A stretch of DNA of 64,000 nucleotides, from the NCBI GenBank assembly GCA_030656145.1, contig JAUSOF010000051.1:1-64000 (forward strand). The letters run 5' to 3'. The DNA is from Pseudomonas sp. Lineage in GTDB: Bacteria; Pseudomonadota; Gammaproteobacteria; Pseudomonadales; Pseudomonadaceae. Positions 38,452 to 47,243 of the stretch are shown piece after piece. Under the pieces are notes generated by a model. It did no database searches, was not told the origin of the DNA, and worked only from the letters and a program-made list of their open reading frames with translations. The translations under genes were made by a program, and so were the position numbers. How positions within the stretch are numbered: the first letter of the stretch is position 1; each line of letters starts with the position of its first letter.

Positions 38452-38898
38452 ATGAGCCTGTGGCGCCAGATTCCGGATCTCGAACAGCTTAATGCGACCT
38501 TGAACAATACCATCGGCGAGCAGTTGGACATTCGCTTCGAGTCCTTCGATAACGACTCCCTTAGCGCGAGCATGGTGGTCGATCCGCGCACTCATCAGCC
38601 CTATGGCCTGCTGCACGGCGGGGCTTCGGTGGTGCTGGCGGAAACCCTCGGCTCCACCGCCAGTTATCTGTGCATCGACAGCAGCCGGTTCTACTGCGTC
38701 GGCCTGGAGGTCAATGCCAATCACCTGCGCGGTCTGCGCAGTGGTCGGGTTACTGCGGTGGCGCGTGCCGTGCATCTGGGGCGTACCACGCATGTCTGGG
38801 ATATTCGCCTGAGCGGCGAAGATGGCAAAGTCAGCTGCATCTCACGGCTGACCATGGCCATTGTGCCTTTGGGTGAAAACGGCCCGGCGCAACGCTAA
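38452..38898 (+). CDS. Hotdog-fold acyl-CoA thioesterase (PaaI/EntH/YbdB-like)
   Basis: A 148-residue hotdog thioesterase. The core helix-containing segment QPYGLLHGGASVVLAETLGS, with the catalytic acidic residue (Glu) of the hotdog helix and the HGG turn, is typical of the EntH/MenI group. The ATG at 38452 follows AAGGA; the upstream extension to 38182 lies inside the synthetase gene and is rejected. A synthetase and a thioesterase side by side suggest control of an acyl-CoA pool, or editing of unwanted acyl groups. Substrate unknown. Confidence 0.9.
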   Translation: MSLWRQIPDLEQLNATLNNTIGEQLDIRFESFDNDSLSASMVVDPRTHQPYGLLHGGASVVLAETLGSTASYLCIDSSRFYCVGLEVNANHLRGLRSGRVTAVARAVHLGRTTHVWDIRLSGEDGKVSCISRLTMAIVPLGENGPAQR

Positions 38899-39045
38899 AG
38901 CTGCGCCGCGGCAGGCCCGACTGGGCGCGCTGGCGTGGCTCCCCTTGGGTTTGGCCATAGTGCCGTCATTCATTGGCCGATTCGTCATTGCCGTGCTGGC
39001 GTTGCTACCGGACAATCTCCGGATAACTTCGCTAAAGCTGCCGCC

Positions 39046-39852
39046 ATGACTCAGCCCGTGTTTTTCGCCCATGCCAATGGCTTTCCCTCGGCCACCTACG
39101 GCAAGTTGTTCGCCGCGCTGGCTCCCGAGTATGGGGTGTTGCATCTGCCGCAACACGCTCACGACCCGCGCTTTCCGGTGGATGACAACTGGGGCAACCT
39201 GGTCGATGAACTGGTGCATCACCTTGAACAACGCGGCGAGCCGGTATGGGGCGTCGGTCACTCGCTTGGCGGTGTGCTGCATTATCATGCGGCGCTGCAG
39301 CGCCCGGAGTTGTATCGCGGGGTGGTGATGCTCGACTCACCGGTGTTGACCCTGGCCGACCGCATCGTGATTCGCGCCGCCAAGCGCTTCGGGTTTATCG
39401 ACCGTATCACCCCGGCCGGACGCACCCTGGGGCGGCGTGAAGAGTTCGCCGACTTGATCGAGGCGCGCAGCTACTTCGCGGCCAAGAGCCTGTTTCGGCG
39501 CTTCGATCCGGAATGCCTGGATGCCTATCTGCAGCATGGCCTGCACGGCAGTGGGGAAAATCTGCGCCTGCGTTTCGACGCGGCCACTGAAATCAGTATC
39601 TATCGCAGCGTGCCGCACATCAGTCCGGGTCGCCCGCAACAGTTGCAGGTGCCGCTGGCGATGATTCGCGGTCGTCAAAGCCGGGTCGTGCTGCCGCATC
39701 ATGCACGCCTGGTTCGGCGCATGGCCAAGGGCGAATACCTGACCCTGCCAGGCGGGCACATGTTTCCGCTGGAGCGGCCGCAGGACACGGCCGAGCTGCT
39801 GCGCTCGCTGTTCAAACGCTGGTCCGACCAACCTGTTGAGGTATCTACATGA
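39046..39852 (+). CDS. Alpha/beta hydrolase, first of a coupled pair
   Basis: A 268-residue alpha/beta-fold hydrolase. Oxyanion-region FFAHANGFPSATY, nucleophile elbow VGHSLGG and a late PGGHMFPLE histidine give a Ser-Asp-His triad. It has no signal peptide. The ATG at 39046 is chosen by similarity of the MTQPVFFAHANGFP start; the longer frame to 38935 has a poor composition. Its stop overlaps the next hydrolase gene by ATGA. Both may act on ester or acyl-CoA-derived products of the neighbouring genes. Substrate unknown. Confidence 0.88.
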   Translation: MTQPVFFAHANGFPSATYGKLFAALAPEYGVLHLPQHAHDPRFPVDDNWGNLVDELVHHLEQRGEPVWGVGHSLGGVLHYHAALQRPELYRGVVMLDSPVLTLADRIVIRAAKRFGFIDRITPAGRTLGRREEFADLIEARSYFAAKSLFRRFDPECLDAYLQHGLHGSGENLRLRFDAATEISIYRSVPHISPGRPQQLQVPLAMIRGRQSRVVLPHHARLVRRMAKGEYLTLPGGHMFPLERPQDTAELLRSLFKRWSDQPVEVST

Positions 39853-40712
39853 GCCCGCCATTCGAGGAAGTCCGCCTAAGCCTGCCGCATATCGAGCTGG
39901 CTGCACACTTGTATGGCCCGCCAGATGGGCAGCCAGTGATCGCCTTGCACGGCTGGTTGGATAACGCCGCGAGTTTTGCCCGGTTGGCGCCCAAGTTGCC
40001 GGGGCTGCGTATCGTCGCTGTGGATTTTGCCGGGCATGGTCACTCCGATCATCGCCCTCTGGGGGCCAGCTACGCGATCTGGGACTATGTATACGATGTC
40101 TTGCAAGTCGCCGAGCAGTTCGGCTGGCAGCGTTTCTCCCTGCTCGGTCATTCCATGGGCGCCATCGTTTCGGTGTTGCTGGCCGGTGCACTGCCTGAGC
40201 GCGTCGAGCGCCTGGCGTTGATTGATGGTCTGATTCCCTACACCGGCGAGGCCGACACGGCGCCACAGAAACTGGCCGAGGCACTCAAGGCGCAGATGGC
40301 ACTGGATGGCAAGCGCAAGCCGGTGTACGCCGAGTTCGAACGTGGGGTGCAGGCGCGCATGCGCGGCAACATTGCGGTCAGCCGCGAGGCGGCCGAGCTG
40401 CTGGCCCAGCGCGGGCTGATGCCAGTGCCTGGTGGCTACACGTGGCGTACCGATAGCCGCCTGACACTGCCATCGCCGCTACGGCTGACCCACGCCCACG
40501 CCATGGCGTTTGTCCAGCGCCTGCAATGCCCGGTCAGTCTGGTGCTGGCGGAGCAGGGCATGCTTCACCAGCAGCCGGATTTTGCCCAGCTGTTGAGTGG
40601 TTTACCGATCGGCCTGACCCACCTGCCTGGCGGGCATCATCTGCATCTGGATGAGGAGGCTGGCGCGCAGCTCGTAGCAGACTGTTTCAATCCTTTCTTA
40701 CGCTCGTCTTGA
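39849..40712 (+). CDS. Alpha/beta hydrolase, second of a coupled pair
   Basis: A 287-residue alpha/beta hydrolase translationally coupled to the preceding one. The oxyanion strand [14 protein letters not shown], nucleophile elbow [10 protein letters not shown] and late [10 protein letters not shown] histidine mark a complete triad. It belongs to the lipase/esterase (YbfF/MhpC-like) group and is only distantly similar to its partner, so this is not a recent duplication. The downstream GST gene begins 50 bp later. Substrate unknown. Confidence 0.9.
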   Translation: MSPPFEEVRLSLPHIELAAHLYGPPDGQPVIALHGWLDNAASFARLAPKLPGLRIVAVDFAGHGHSDHRPLGASYAIWDYVYDVLQVAEQFGWQRFSLLGHSMGAIVSVLLAGALPERVERLALIDGLIPYTGEADTAPQKLAEALKAQMALDGKRKPVYAEFERGVQARMRGNIAVSREAAELLAQRGLMPVPGGYTWRTDSRLTLPSPLRLTHAHAMAFVQRLQCPVSLVLAEQGMLHQQPDFAQLLSGLPIGLTHLPGGHHLHLDEEAGAQLVADCFNPFLRSS

Positions 40713-40762
40713 CTTGCCAAAGCCAACTGGGGAAGGTGTGGCCGAATGCAATGGAGAATCGC

Positions 40763-41425
40763 ATGATCGATCTTTATACCGCCGCGACCCCCAATGGCCA
40801 CAAGGTGTCCATCGCGCTTGAGGAGTTGCAGCTGCCTTATAGTCTGCATGCGCTGAGTTTTGAGCGTAAAGAGCAGAAGACCCCGGAGTTCCTCAAGATC
40901 AATCCCAATGGCCGGATCCCGGCCATTGTCGACCGTGATAACGACGACTTCGCAGTGTTCGAGTCTGGTGCCATTCTGATCTACCTCGCCGAACTGACCG
41001 GGCAGCTGATGCCGCAGGATCCCAAGGGCCGTTCACGGGTGTTGCAGTGGCTGATGTTCCAGATGGGTGGCGTTGGGCCGATGCAGGGTCAGGCCAATGT
41101 GTTCTTCCGTTATTTCCCCCAGAAGTTGCAAGGTCCGATCGACCGCTACCAGCACGAAACCCGGCGCCTCTATGAGGTCCTGGACCGGCGTCTGGGTGAA
41201 GCTGAGTATCTGGCTGGCGACTACAGCATCGCCGATATTGCCACTTACCCCTGGGTGCACATCCATGACTGGTCGGGTGTCTCTATCGACGGTCTGGAGA
41301 ACCTGCAACGCTGGGCAGGTGCGCTCGAGAGTCGCCCGGCAGTGCAGCGTGGCATGCTCGTGCCGCGTCGCGAAGTGCTTGAAGACAGTGTGGTAAAAAC
41401 CGCTCAGTCGATGCTTGTCCAATGA
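40763..41425 (+). CDS. Glutathione S-transferase, Nu class (YfcG/YghU-like)
   Basis: A 220-residue two-domain GST. The thioredoxin-like N-terminal domain starts [21 protein letters not shown]; the TPN motif corresponds to the Thr and Asn that bind two glutathiones in E. coli YfcG, and NPNGRIPAI carries the cis-proline. The helical C-terminal domain has [11 protein letters not shown]. YfcG-type enzymes act as disulfide-bond reductases rather than classical transferases. ATG at 40763 follows GGAGA; the start at 40709 is not supported. Overlaps the next gene by ATGA. Confidence 0.92.
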   Translation: MIDLYTAATPNGHKVSIALEELQLPYSLHALSFERKEQKTPEFLKINPNGRIPAIVDRDNDDFAVFESGAILIYLAELTGQLMPQDPKGRSRVLQWLMFQMGGVGPMQGQANVFFRYFPQKLQGPIDRYQHETRRLYEVLDRRLGEAEYLAGDYSIADIATYPWVHIHDWSGVSIDGLENLQRWAGALESRPAVQRGMLVPRREVLEDSVVKTAQSMLVQ

Positions 41426-42237
41426 GGGTTCATATGCGTTGGTTCAGTCTGTTGGGTGGGGTCTTGGTCAGTGCCTCGGTTGTGGCCGCTGATGTTGCGG
41501 GTAGTCGTGATCTTGAGGTGTTGCCGCGTTTCCCCGGTAGCCAGATCGTTAGTTTCAGCGAAGTCGCAGAGCAGGAGAGGGTCTACCCGCAAGGTGCGAT
41601 TCGCCGCATCAGTGGTCGTTTGCGCTATGAGCGCGAGGTGCAAGCGCAGGGGCCGCTCACCATGCTGACGTACGAATTGCCGCGCACCCACTCTGCCGAT
41701 GAGGTCTTCACGGCTGCTCGCGAAGCGTTGCAAGCTCAGGACGCCGAGCTGCTCTACTGGTGTCAGGGACGTGAGTGCGGATCAAGTAGCCTGTGGGCCA
41801 ATGCGGTATTCGACAATCGCATCCTGTATGGCTCCGATGATCAACAGGCCTATGTGTTGATGCGCCTGGCCGAACCGCAGCAAGACAGTTTGCTGGCGCT
41901 CTACAGCATCACGCGGGGTAATAAACGTGCGTATCTGCATGCTGAGTTGCTGACCGCTAATGCGCCGCTGGCTGAAGTGCTGCCAACGCCCGCTACCTTG
42001 CTGCGCCAGTTGAACGATGGGGGCGAGTTGCGTCTGCCCAAGCATGAGGAACCTAGCGATGTCTGGGTGACATTGCTGGCGCGTAGCCTCAACCTTAACA
42101 GTACCCTGCGTGTCAGCCTGTCCGGCCCCCAGGCAGAAGCCTGGCGTCAGGCACTGGTCGAGCAGCGGGTCAGGGCCGCGCGGCTGGAGTTGGGCGATAC
42201 CTCGGCGCAAGGCCTGCGCATCAACGTGTTGCGCTGA
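41422..42237 (+). CDS. DUF4892 exported protein
   Basis: A 271-residue protein with a signal peptide (about residues 1-22, ending SVVAA). The body begins [21 protein letters not shown], a strand-rich periplasmic domain with a [14 protein letters not shown] motif whose two cysteines could form a disulfide; this is the DUF4892 pattern known from Pseudomonas. Some relatives carry a C-terminal OmpA domain; none is visible here, but a final [28 protein letters not shown] segment has an OmpA-like flavour. It is coupled to the GST gene. Function unknown. Confidence 0.85.
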   Translation: MRVHMRWFSLLGGVLVSASVVAADVAGSRDLEVLPRFPGSQIVSFSEVAEQERVYPQGAIRRISGRLRYEREVQAQGPLTMLTYELPRTHSADEVFTAAREALQAQDAELLYWCQGRECGSSSLWANAVFDNRILYGSDDQQAYVLMRLAEPQQDSLLALYSITRGNKRAYLHAELLTANAPLAEVLPTPATLLRQLNDGGELRLPKHEEPSDVWVTLLARSLNLNSTLRVSLSGPQAEAWRQALVEQRVRAARLELGDTSAQGLRINVLR

Positions 42238-42282
42238 GGCAAGCTTGCCGTGAAGGTATGATGCCGTTTTCCTGATGGCCCC

Positions 42283-42325
42283 ACCGGGCTCTGCACCTTA
42301 GGTGCAGAGCCCGGTGTCGTTTCTT
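42283..42325 (+). terminator. Intrinsic terminator after the DUF4892 gene
   Basis: ACCGGGCTCTGCACC (42283-42297), TTA, GGTGCAGAGCCCGGT (42301-42315) form a perfect 15-bp stem, followed by GTCGTTTCTT. It lies 45 nt after the stop and 19 nt before the next gene start. Confidence 0.88.
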
Positions 42326-42343
42326 ACTAGCGGAGTTGTACTG

Positions 42344-43417
42344 ATGTTCGATAACGACCGTTTGCTGGTGCAGATTCTGCTCCTCGGTCTGCTCGGTGCG
42401 AGTCTGTGGGTGCTCGCGCCGTTTGGCTCGGCGCTGTTCTGGGCGGCGGTGTTGTCCTTTGCCAGCTGGCCGCTGATGCGCGGTCTGACTCGTTTGCTCA
42501 ATGGCCGGCAAACTGCTGCGGCCGGGCTGCTGACGCTGGGCTGGATTGGCCTGGTGGCGATACCGTTGGTGATGCTGGGGTTCAATCTGGCCGAGCACAT
42601 CGGTGATGTCACCGCGCTAATCAAGGATTACCAGGTCTCTGGCCTGCCGCCAGCGCCGGACTGGCTGGTGCAGGTTCCGCTGGTGGGCGAAAGCCTGCTG
42701 GGGTTCTGGCAGACCATTGATCAGCAGGGGGCGGCGTTCTTCGCCACGCTCAAGCCCTATCTCGGTCAGGTTGGCAATTGGTTGCTGGCGCGCAGCGCGC
42801 AAATTGGCGGCGGGGTGCTGGAGTTGGCCCTGAGTCTGGTGCTGGTGTTCTTTTTCTACCGTGATGGACCACGCTTGGCGGAGTTCGCTCACAGCCTGCT
42901 CGAGCGCCTGATTGGTGAGCGCGCCGAACATTATCTGGAACTGGTTGCCGGCACTGTGCAGCGGGTGGTCAATGGGGTCATCGGCACCGCAGCGGCGCAG
43001 GCGTTGTTGGCACTGATCGGTTTCTATATCGCTGGCGTACCTGGCGCGCTGGTCCTCGGCATGCTTACTTTCGTGCTCAGCCTGATACCCGTGGGGCCGC
43101 CTATGGTCTGGATTCCCGCGACGCTTTGGTTGTTCACCCAGGGCGACTATGGTTTTGCCATCTTCCTCGGGGTCTGGGGCATGTTCGTGATCAGTGGCGT
43201 GGACAACATCCTCAAACCCTATCTGATCAGCCGCGGGGGCAACCTGCCGTTGGTGGTGGTGCTACTGGGGGTGTTTGGCGGGATTCTGGCCTTTGGCTTC
43301 ATGGGCCTGTTCCTCGGGCCTACCTTGCTCGCGGTGGCCTACAGCCTGCTCGGCGATTGGGTGGCGCACAAGGTACCGGCAACTGAGGCGCCAGCGGCCA
43401 AGTCGCCACCGGACTAG
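42344..43417 (+). CDS. AI-2E family transporter (PerM/UPF0118)
   Basis: A 357-residue inner-membrane protein with about eight helices in the PerM/YdiK arrangement: two N-terminal helices (LLVQILLLGLLGASLWVLAP), a middle cytoplasmic or periplasmic domain (about 85-165), and a cluster of C-terminal helices including the GVLELALSLVLVFFFYRDG and GLFLGPTLLAVAYSLLGDW segments. Members include TqsA (autoinducer-2 export) and Na+(Li+)/H+ antiporters, so the substrate is open. ATG at 42344 is preferred over 42302, which lies in the terminator. Its end overlaps the convergent patatin gene by four bases. Confidence 0.88.
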   Translation: MFDNDRLLVQILLLGLLGASLWVLAPFGSALFWAAVLSFASWPLMRGLTRLLNGRQTAAAGLLTLGWIGLVAIPLVMLGFNLAEHIGDVTALIKDYQVSGLPPAPDWLVQVPLVGESLLGFWQTIDQQGAAFFATLKPYLGQVGNWLLARSAQIGGGVLELALSLVLVFFFYRDGPRLAEFAHSLLERLIGERAEHYLELVAGTVQRVVNGVIGTAAAQALLALIGFYIAGVPGALVLGMLTFVLSLIPVGPPMVWIPATLWLFTQGDYGFAIFLGVWGMFVISGVDNILKPYLISRGGNLPLVVVLLGVFGGILAFGFMGLFLGPTLLAVAYSLLGDWVAHKVPATEAPAAKSPPD

Positions 43418-44436
43418 TTTTCCTTTTCGTATCTGTCCAGGGTGTCGCAGGCAATCTGCCTGCCGAGCATGATCAGCTCCGGCGCCTTGTAGAACTCGAA
43501 AAAGCGACAGGCGCGCCTGGGTACGTTGATCAGGATGTCGGGCGGGTAGCCGGCGATCTTGTACTGCGCCAATGAGGTCTGCATGACCTCGAAGCTTTGG
43601 TTGATTAGCTCCAGCAGGGAGGCCGGCCCGCTTAGGTCGGCAACCCGGGAACCACTGGCGGATTTGGTGGCGCCTGCACTTGGCGTCTCCGGGCGCGTAG
43701 GCGCGGCGGGTTTTTCCAGCCATGGGTTTATCTGCTCGCGCACAGGCTCCTCCAACAGCAGCAGCTCGTCATCATCGCCGTTCTTGCGGCGAAACGAGGG
43801 CAGGTGCGAGCCGAGCGAGTTCATCAGCAGGTCGAAACGGCTTTTCAGCGCTGGCGGCCGTTCGATCACCGGGAGCTGGTAATGCTGCTGATTTGTCGAG
43901 TTGAGGTTGACCGCAATAATCAGGTCGCAGTGGCTGGACACCACCGGCACGATCGGCAGCGGGTTGAGTAGGCCGCCGTCGACCAGCATGCGTTTGCCCT
44001 GGATCACCGGGGTGAATAGGCTGGGAATTGCCGCCGAGGCGCGCATGGCCTGGTGCAGGCAGCCTTCCTGGAACCAGATTTCCTGCTGGTTGGTCAGGTC
44101 GGTGGCGACCGCGGTGAAGGGAATCGACAGGTCTTCGATATTGATCTCGCCGACAATCTCGCGAATCTTGCCGAACACCTTTTCGCCGCGGATGGCGCCC
44201 AAGCGGAAGCTCACATCGAGCAGGCGCAGCACGTCCAAGTAATCCAGGCTCTGGGTCCAGTCGCGGTACTCGTTCAATTTGCCTGCGGCATAGATACCGC
44301 CAACCACCGCGCCCATGGAGCAACCGGCAATGCAGGCGATCTCATAGCCACGGGCTTCCAGCTCTTCGATCACGCCGATGTGCGCATAACCCCGTGCGCC
44401 ACCGGAGCCCAGGACCAAGGCTACTCGCTTAGTCAT
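43414..44436 (-). CDS. Patatin-like phospholipase, RssA/NTE type
   Basis: A 340-residue serine hydrolase of the RssA/YchK group. The glycine-rich LVLGSGGARGYAHIG (7-21), the nucleophile Ser40 in AGCSMGAVVGG and Asp153 in LVDGGLLNPLP make the dyad. The C-terminal part (about 210-340) is extra relative to the short RssA proteins and starts with a polar, possibly flexible linker. ATG at 44436 follows GGAGA; an earlier start at 44481 is not supported. It is divergent from selD. In P. aeruginosa a patatin gene also lies beside selD (from memory). Substrate unknown. Confidence 0.9.
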   Translation of the reverse strand: MTKRVALVLGSGGARGYAHIGVIEELEARGYEIACIAGCSMGAVVGGIYAAGKLNEYRDWTQSLDYLDVLRLLDVSFRLGAIRGEKVFGKIREIVGEINIEDLSIPFTAVATDLTNQQEIWFQEGCLHQAMRASAAIPSLFTPVIQGKRMLVDGGLLNPLPIVPVVSSHCDLIIAVNLNSTNQQHYQLPVIERPPALKSRFDLLMNSLGSHLPSFRRKNGDDDELLLLEEPVREQINPWLEKPAAPTRPETPSAGATKSASGSRVADLSGPASLLELINQSFEVMQTSLAQYKIAGYPPDILINVPRRACRFFEFYKAPELIMLGRQIACDTLDRYEKEN

Positions 44437-44516
44437 CTTTTCAATCTCCGTAAGGCATTGTTTTATCAACATACCGCGCACAGATCAGGAGCGCCAAGGC
44501 CGCATTTGCTAGAATG

Positions 44517-44525
44517 CCGCCGCCT
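44517..44525 (+). promoter_or_regulatory. Extended -10 promoter of selD
   Basis: TGCTAGAAT (TG-N-TAGAAT, extended -10) lies 23 bp upstream of the selD ATG, giving a leader of about 16 nt. No good -35 is present, as is usual for extended -10 promoters. Confidence 0.55.
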
Positions 44526-44548
44526 GTCGACGATATGAGTGAGATTTC

Positions 44549-45583
44549 ATGAGCGAGCCGATCCGTTTGACCCAGTACAGCCACGGCGCTGGCTGTGGGT
44601 GCAAGATTTCCCCCAAGGTGCTGGAAGTGATCCTGGCTGGCAGTGGTGCGCAGAATCTCGACCCGAATCTGTGGGTCGGCAATGCCTCGCGCGACGATGC
44701 CGCGGTCTACGCCATCGACGCAGAGCGCGGGGTGGTGTCGACCACCGATTTTTTCATGCCGATTGTCGACGACCCCTTCGATTTTGGCCGGATCGCCGCG
44801 ACCAATGCGATCAGTGACATCTACGCCATGGGCGCCGACCCGCTGATGGCCATCGCCATTCTTGGCTGGCCGGTCAATGTTCTGGCCCCTGAGGTGGCGC
44901 GCGAGGTGATTCGCGGTGCTCGCGCGGTGTGTGATCAGGCCGGTATCCCGCTGGCCGGCGGGCACTCCATCGATGCGCCTGAGCCGATCTTTGGCCTGGC
45001 CGTCACCGGCCTGGTAGAAAAACGCCACATGAAACGCAACGACACCGCCACGGCGGGCTGCAAGCTGTACTTGAGCAAGCCCCTGGGGATCGGCATTCTC
45101 ACCACCGCAGAAAAACAAGCCAAGCTGCGCAGCGAGGACATCGGTCTGGCGCGCGACTGGATGTGCACGCTGAACAAACCGGGCAGTCGTTTCGGCAAGC
45201 TCGCCGGGGTCACCGCGATGACCGATGTCACCGGTTTTGGCCTGCTTGGCCACCTGGTCGAGATGGCTGACGGCAGTGGCCTGACCGCGCGGGTCGAGTT
45301 CGCCAGGGTGCCGCGCCTGGCCAGTGCCGAGTATTACCTGGAGCAGGGCTGTGTGCCCGGCGGCACCCAGCGTAATTTCGACAGTTACGGCGACAAGATC
45401 GCGCCGCTTCCCGAACTGCACAAACTCCTGCTGTGCGACCCGCAAACCAGTGGCGGTCTGCTGATTGCCGTGACCGCCGAGGGCGAGGCAGAGTTTCTCG
45501 CGGTCGCCGCCGAACTGGACCTGGCGCTCGAGCCGATCGGCCAACTGTTCGAGCGACAGCGCTACGCAGTCGAGGTGCTGTGA
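44549..45583 (+). CDS. selD: Selenide, water dikinase (selenophosphate synthetase)
   Basis: A 344-residue enzyme that makes selenophosphate from selenide and ATP, the selenium donor for selenocysteine and selenouridine. The N-terminal signature [19 protein letters not shown] holds the active Cys16 (a Cys form, not selenocysteine) and the nearby lysine (Lys19) that corresponds to E. coli Lys20. The ATP-binding [17 protein letters not shown] segment and the C-terminal AIRS domain are intact. It is coupled to selU by TGATG. With selU it can supply selenium to tRNA; selA and selB are not in this window. Confidence 0.97.
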   Translation: MSEPIRLTQYSHGAGCGCKISPKVLEVILAGSGAQNLDPNLWVGNASRDDAAVYAIDAERGVVSTTDFFMPIVDDPFDFGRIAATNAISDIYAMGADPLMAIAILGWPVNVLAPEVAREVIRGARAVCDQAGIPLAGGHSIDAPEPIFGLAVTGLVEKRHMKRNDTATAGCKLYLSKPLGIGILTTAEKQAKLRSEDIGLARDWMCTLNKPGSRFGKLAGVTAMTDVTGFGLLGHLVEMADGSGLTARVEFARVPRLASAEYYLEQGCVPGGTQRNFDSYGDKIAPLPELHKLLLCDPQTSGGLLIAVTAEGEAEFLAVAAELDLALEPIGQLFERQRYAVEVL

Positions 45584-46683
45584 TGCGCGACAACACCCAG
45601 GACTACCGCCAGCTGTTTCTTGGCGGCGTGCCGATGATGGATGCCCGCGCCCCGGTGGAGTTCGCCAAGGGCGCGTTTCCCGGGGTGATCAACCTGCCGC
45701 TGATGGACGACAGCGAGCGGCAGAGGGTAGGGACCTGCTACAAGCAACAGGGGCAGCAAGCGGCCATCGAACTGGGGCATCAATTGGTCAGCGGTGCGCT
45801 CAAGGCCGAGCGCATCGAGGCCTGGGCGGCTTTCGCCAGGGCCAACCCCGAGGGCTATCTGTATTGCTTCCGCGGTGGCCTGCGCTCGCAGATCGTCCAG
45901 CAATGGCTGAAAAGCGAGGCGGGCATCGATTACCCACGGGTGATCGGCGGCTACAAGGCGATGCGCACCTTCCTCCTGCAGACCACTCAGCAGGCGACGG
46001 AGCAGTGCGACCTGATCCTGGTCGGCGGTATGACCGGCACCGGCAAAACCGAGGTGATCGCGCAGCTCGACAACAGCCTGGATCTGGAAGGCCATGCCAA
46101 TCACCGCGGTTCCAGCTTCGGCAAGCGCGCCACGATCCAGCCGATGCAGATTGATTTCGAAAATGCCCTGGCTATCGACATCCTGAAAAAGCGCGCGGCG
46201 GGTATCCAGCAGCTCGTGCTTGAGGATGAGGGCCGTATTATTGGCAAGAGCGCCTTGCCGCTAGAGCTCTATCAGGTTATGCAGGCATCCCCTATGGTCT
46301 GGCTTGAAGACAGCGTGACAGGGCGGGTTGAGCGCATTCTCAAGGATTACGTGATCGACCTCTGCGCCGAATTCATTGCCCTGTATGGCGCTGAGGAGGG
46401 CTTCAAGGCCTTCGCCGAGCGCCTGCAGCAGAGTCTGGCGAATATCCTCAAACGCCTGGGTGGTGAGCGTTACCAGCGCCTGGCGGCGATCATGGATCAG
46501 GCCCTACTGGAGCAGCAGAGCCGGGGCGTGGTGGAGCTACACCGTGGTTGGATCGAGGCACTGCTGGTGGAGTATTACGACCCCATGTACGCCTTTCAGC
46601 GCGAGAACAAGGCCGGGCGGATCGAGTTCGTGGGCGAGCAGGCCGACGTAGTGGCATTCTTGCGCCAGCGCGTCCATTCTTAG
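45583..46683 (+). CDS. selU: tRNA 2-selenouridine synthase
   Basis: A 366-residue enzyme that replaces sulfur by selenium at U34 of tRNAs that MnmA has thiolated. The rhodanese domain has catalytic Cys95 in [12 protein letters not shown] and starts with [15 protein letters not shown]; the P-loop domain has [10 protein letters not shown] (148-157). The ATG at 45583 overlaps the selD stop; the in-frame start at 45433 lies inside selD. It needs the s2U made by the mnmA product encoded in this window. Length matches the E. coli protein (YbbB). Confidence 0.96.
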   Translation: MRDNTQDYRQLFLGGVPMMDARAPVEFAKGAFPGVINLPLMDDSERQRVGTCYKQQGQQAAIELGHQLVSGALKAERIEAWAAFARANPEGYLYCFRGGLRSQIVQQWLKSEAGIDYPRVIGGYKAMRTFLLQTTQQATEQCDLILVGGMTGTGKTEVIAQLDNSLDLEGHANHRGSSFGKRATIQPMQIDFENALAIDILKKRAAGIQQLVLEDEGRIIGKSALPLELYQVMQASPMVWLEDSVTGRVERILKDYVIDLCAEFIALYGAEEGFKAFAERLQQSLANILKRLGGERYQRLAAIMDQALLEQQSRGVVELHRGWIEALLVEYYDPMYAFQRENKAGRIEFVGEQADVVAFLRQRVHS

Positions 46684-46777
46684 AGGGTTGATTGTCGGTG
46701 AAGATCGGCACTTTTCTGCTCGGCTACCGTCATATTGCGAGCATCTGGTTATTTCCCCATATCAAGGAGTGCGCAAT

Positions 46778-47056
46778 ATGAAAACCTGGATTTTGCTACC
46801 GATGGTATTGCTGGTACTGGCTGGCTGTGCCGGTAAAACGGCTTATCGCGATAGCTGTGCCAATCAGTTGAATGCAGCGTGGTCCGAGCTGGACCTGGCC
46901 AAGGCCGAAGGCTTTGCTGGCACCGTTAGTTACTCAAAAGCCTTGTCGTTACTCACCGCAGCGAAAACCCAGCAGCAATTCGAAGGCTACAAGGGTTGCA
47001 CCAGCAAGGCCGAACGAGCGCGTTTTTACATTCGCGAGTCGCGCGCTGGCCGTTAG
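46778..47056 (+). CDS. Small lipoprotein of unknown function
   Basis: A 92-residue lipoprotein: hydrophobic signal with lipobox LAGC (Cys17), then a helical, charged body with two cysteines (SCANQLN and GYKGCTSK) that could pair. The short helices and the repeated KA.. pattern resemble a TPR-like fragment, but no clear domain is visible. The ATG at 46778 follows AAGGAG. I recall a similar lipoprotein downstream of selU in P. aeruginosa (PA1645). Function unknown. Confidence 0.85.
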   Translation: MKTWILLPMVLLVLAGCAGKTAYRDSCANQLNAAWSELDLAKAEGFAGTVSYSKALSLLTAAKTQQQFEGYKGCTSKAERARFYIRESRAGR

Positions 47057-47243
47057 ATTCATCTGCGGCCGTGCCAGCGGCCGCCTCGATTCTCTCCTGT
47101 ATTTAAGTTCGATAAACACGCCAATCAGCATTTGCCTTTTTCCAATCAGCAGCAATGCTTAACGCATGAGTGCAGTTTTTGTTCGCTAGGGCGAAGCAGC
47201 AGTAAAACCGCATATAGCCGCGTTGACTAATTGGGGATTGGCT

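Noticed and set aside
44441-45544. 367-residue open frame opposite selD
   Set aside because: Antisense to selD, which has complete motifs.
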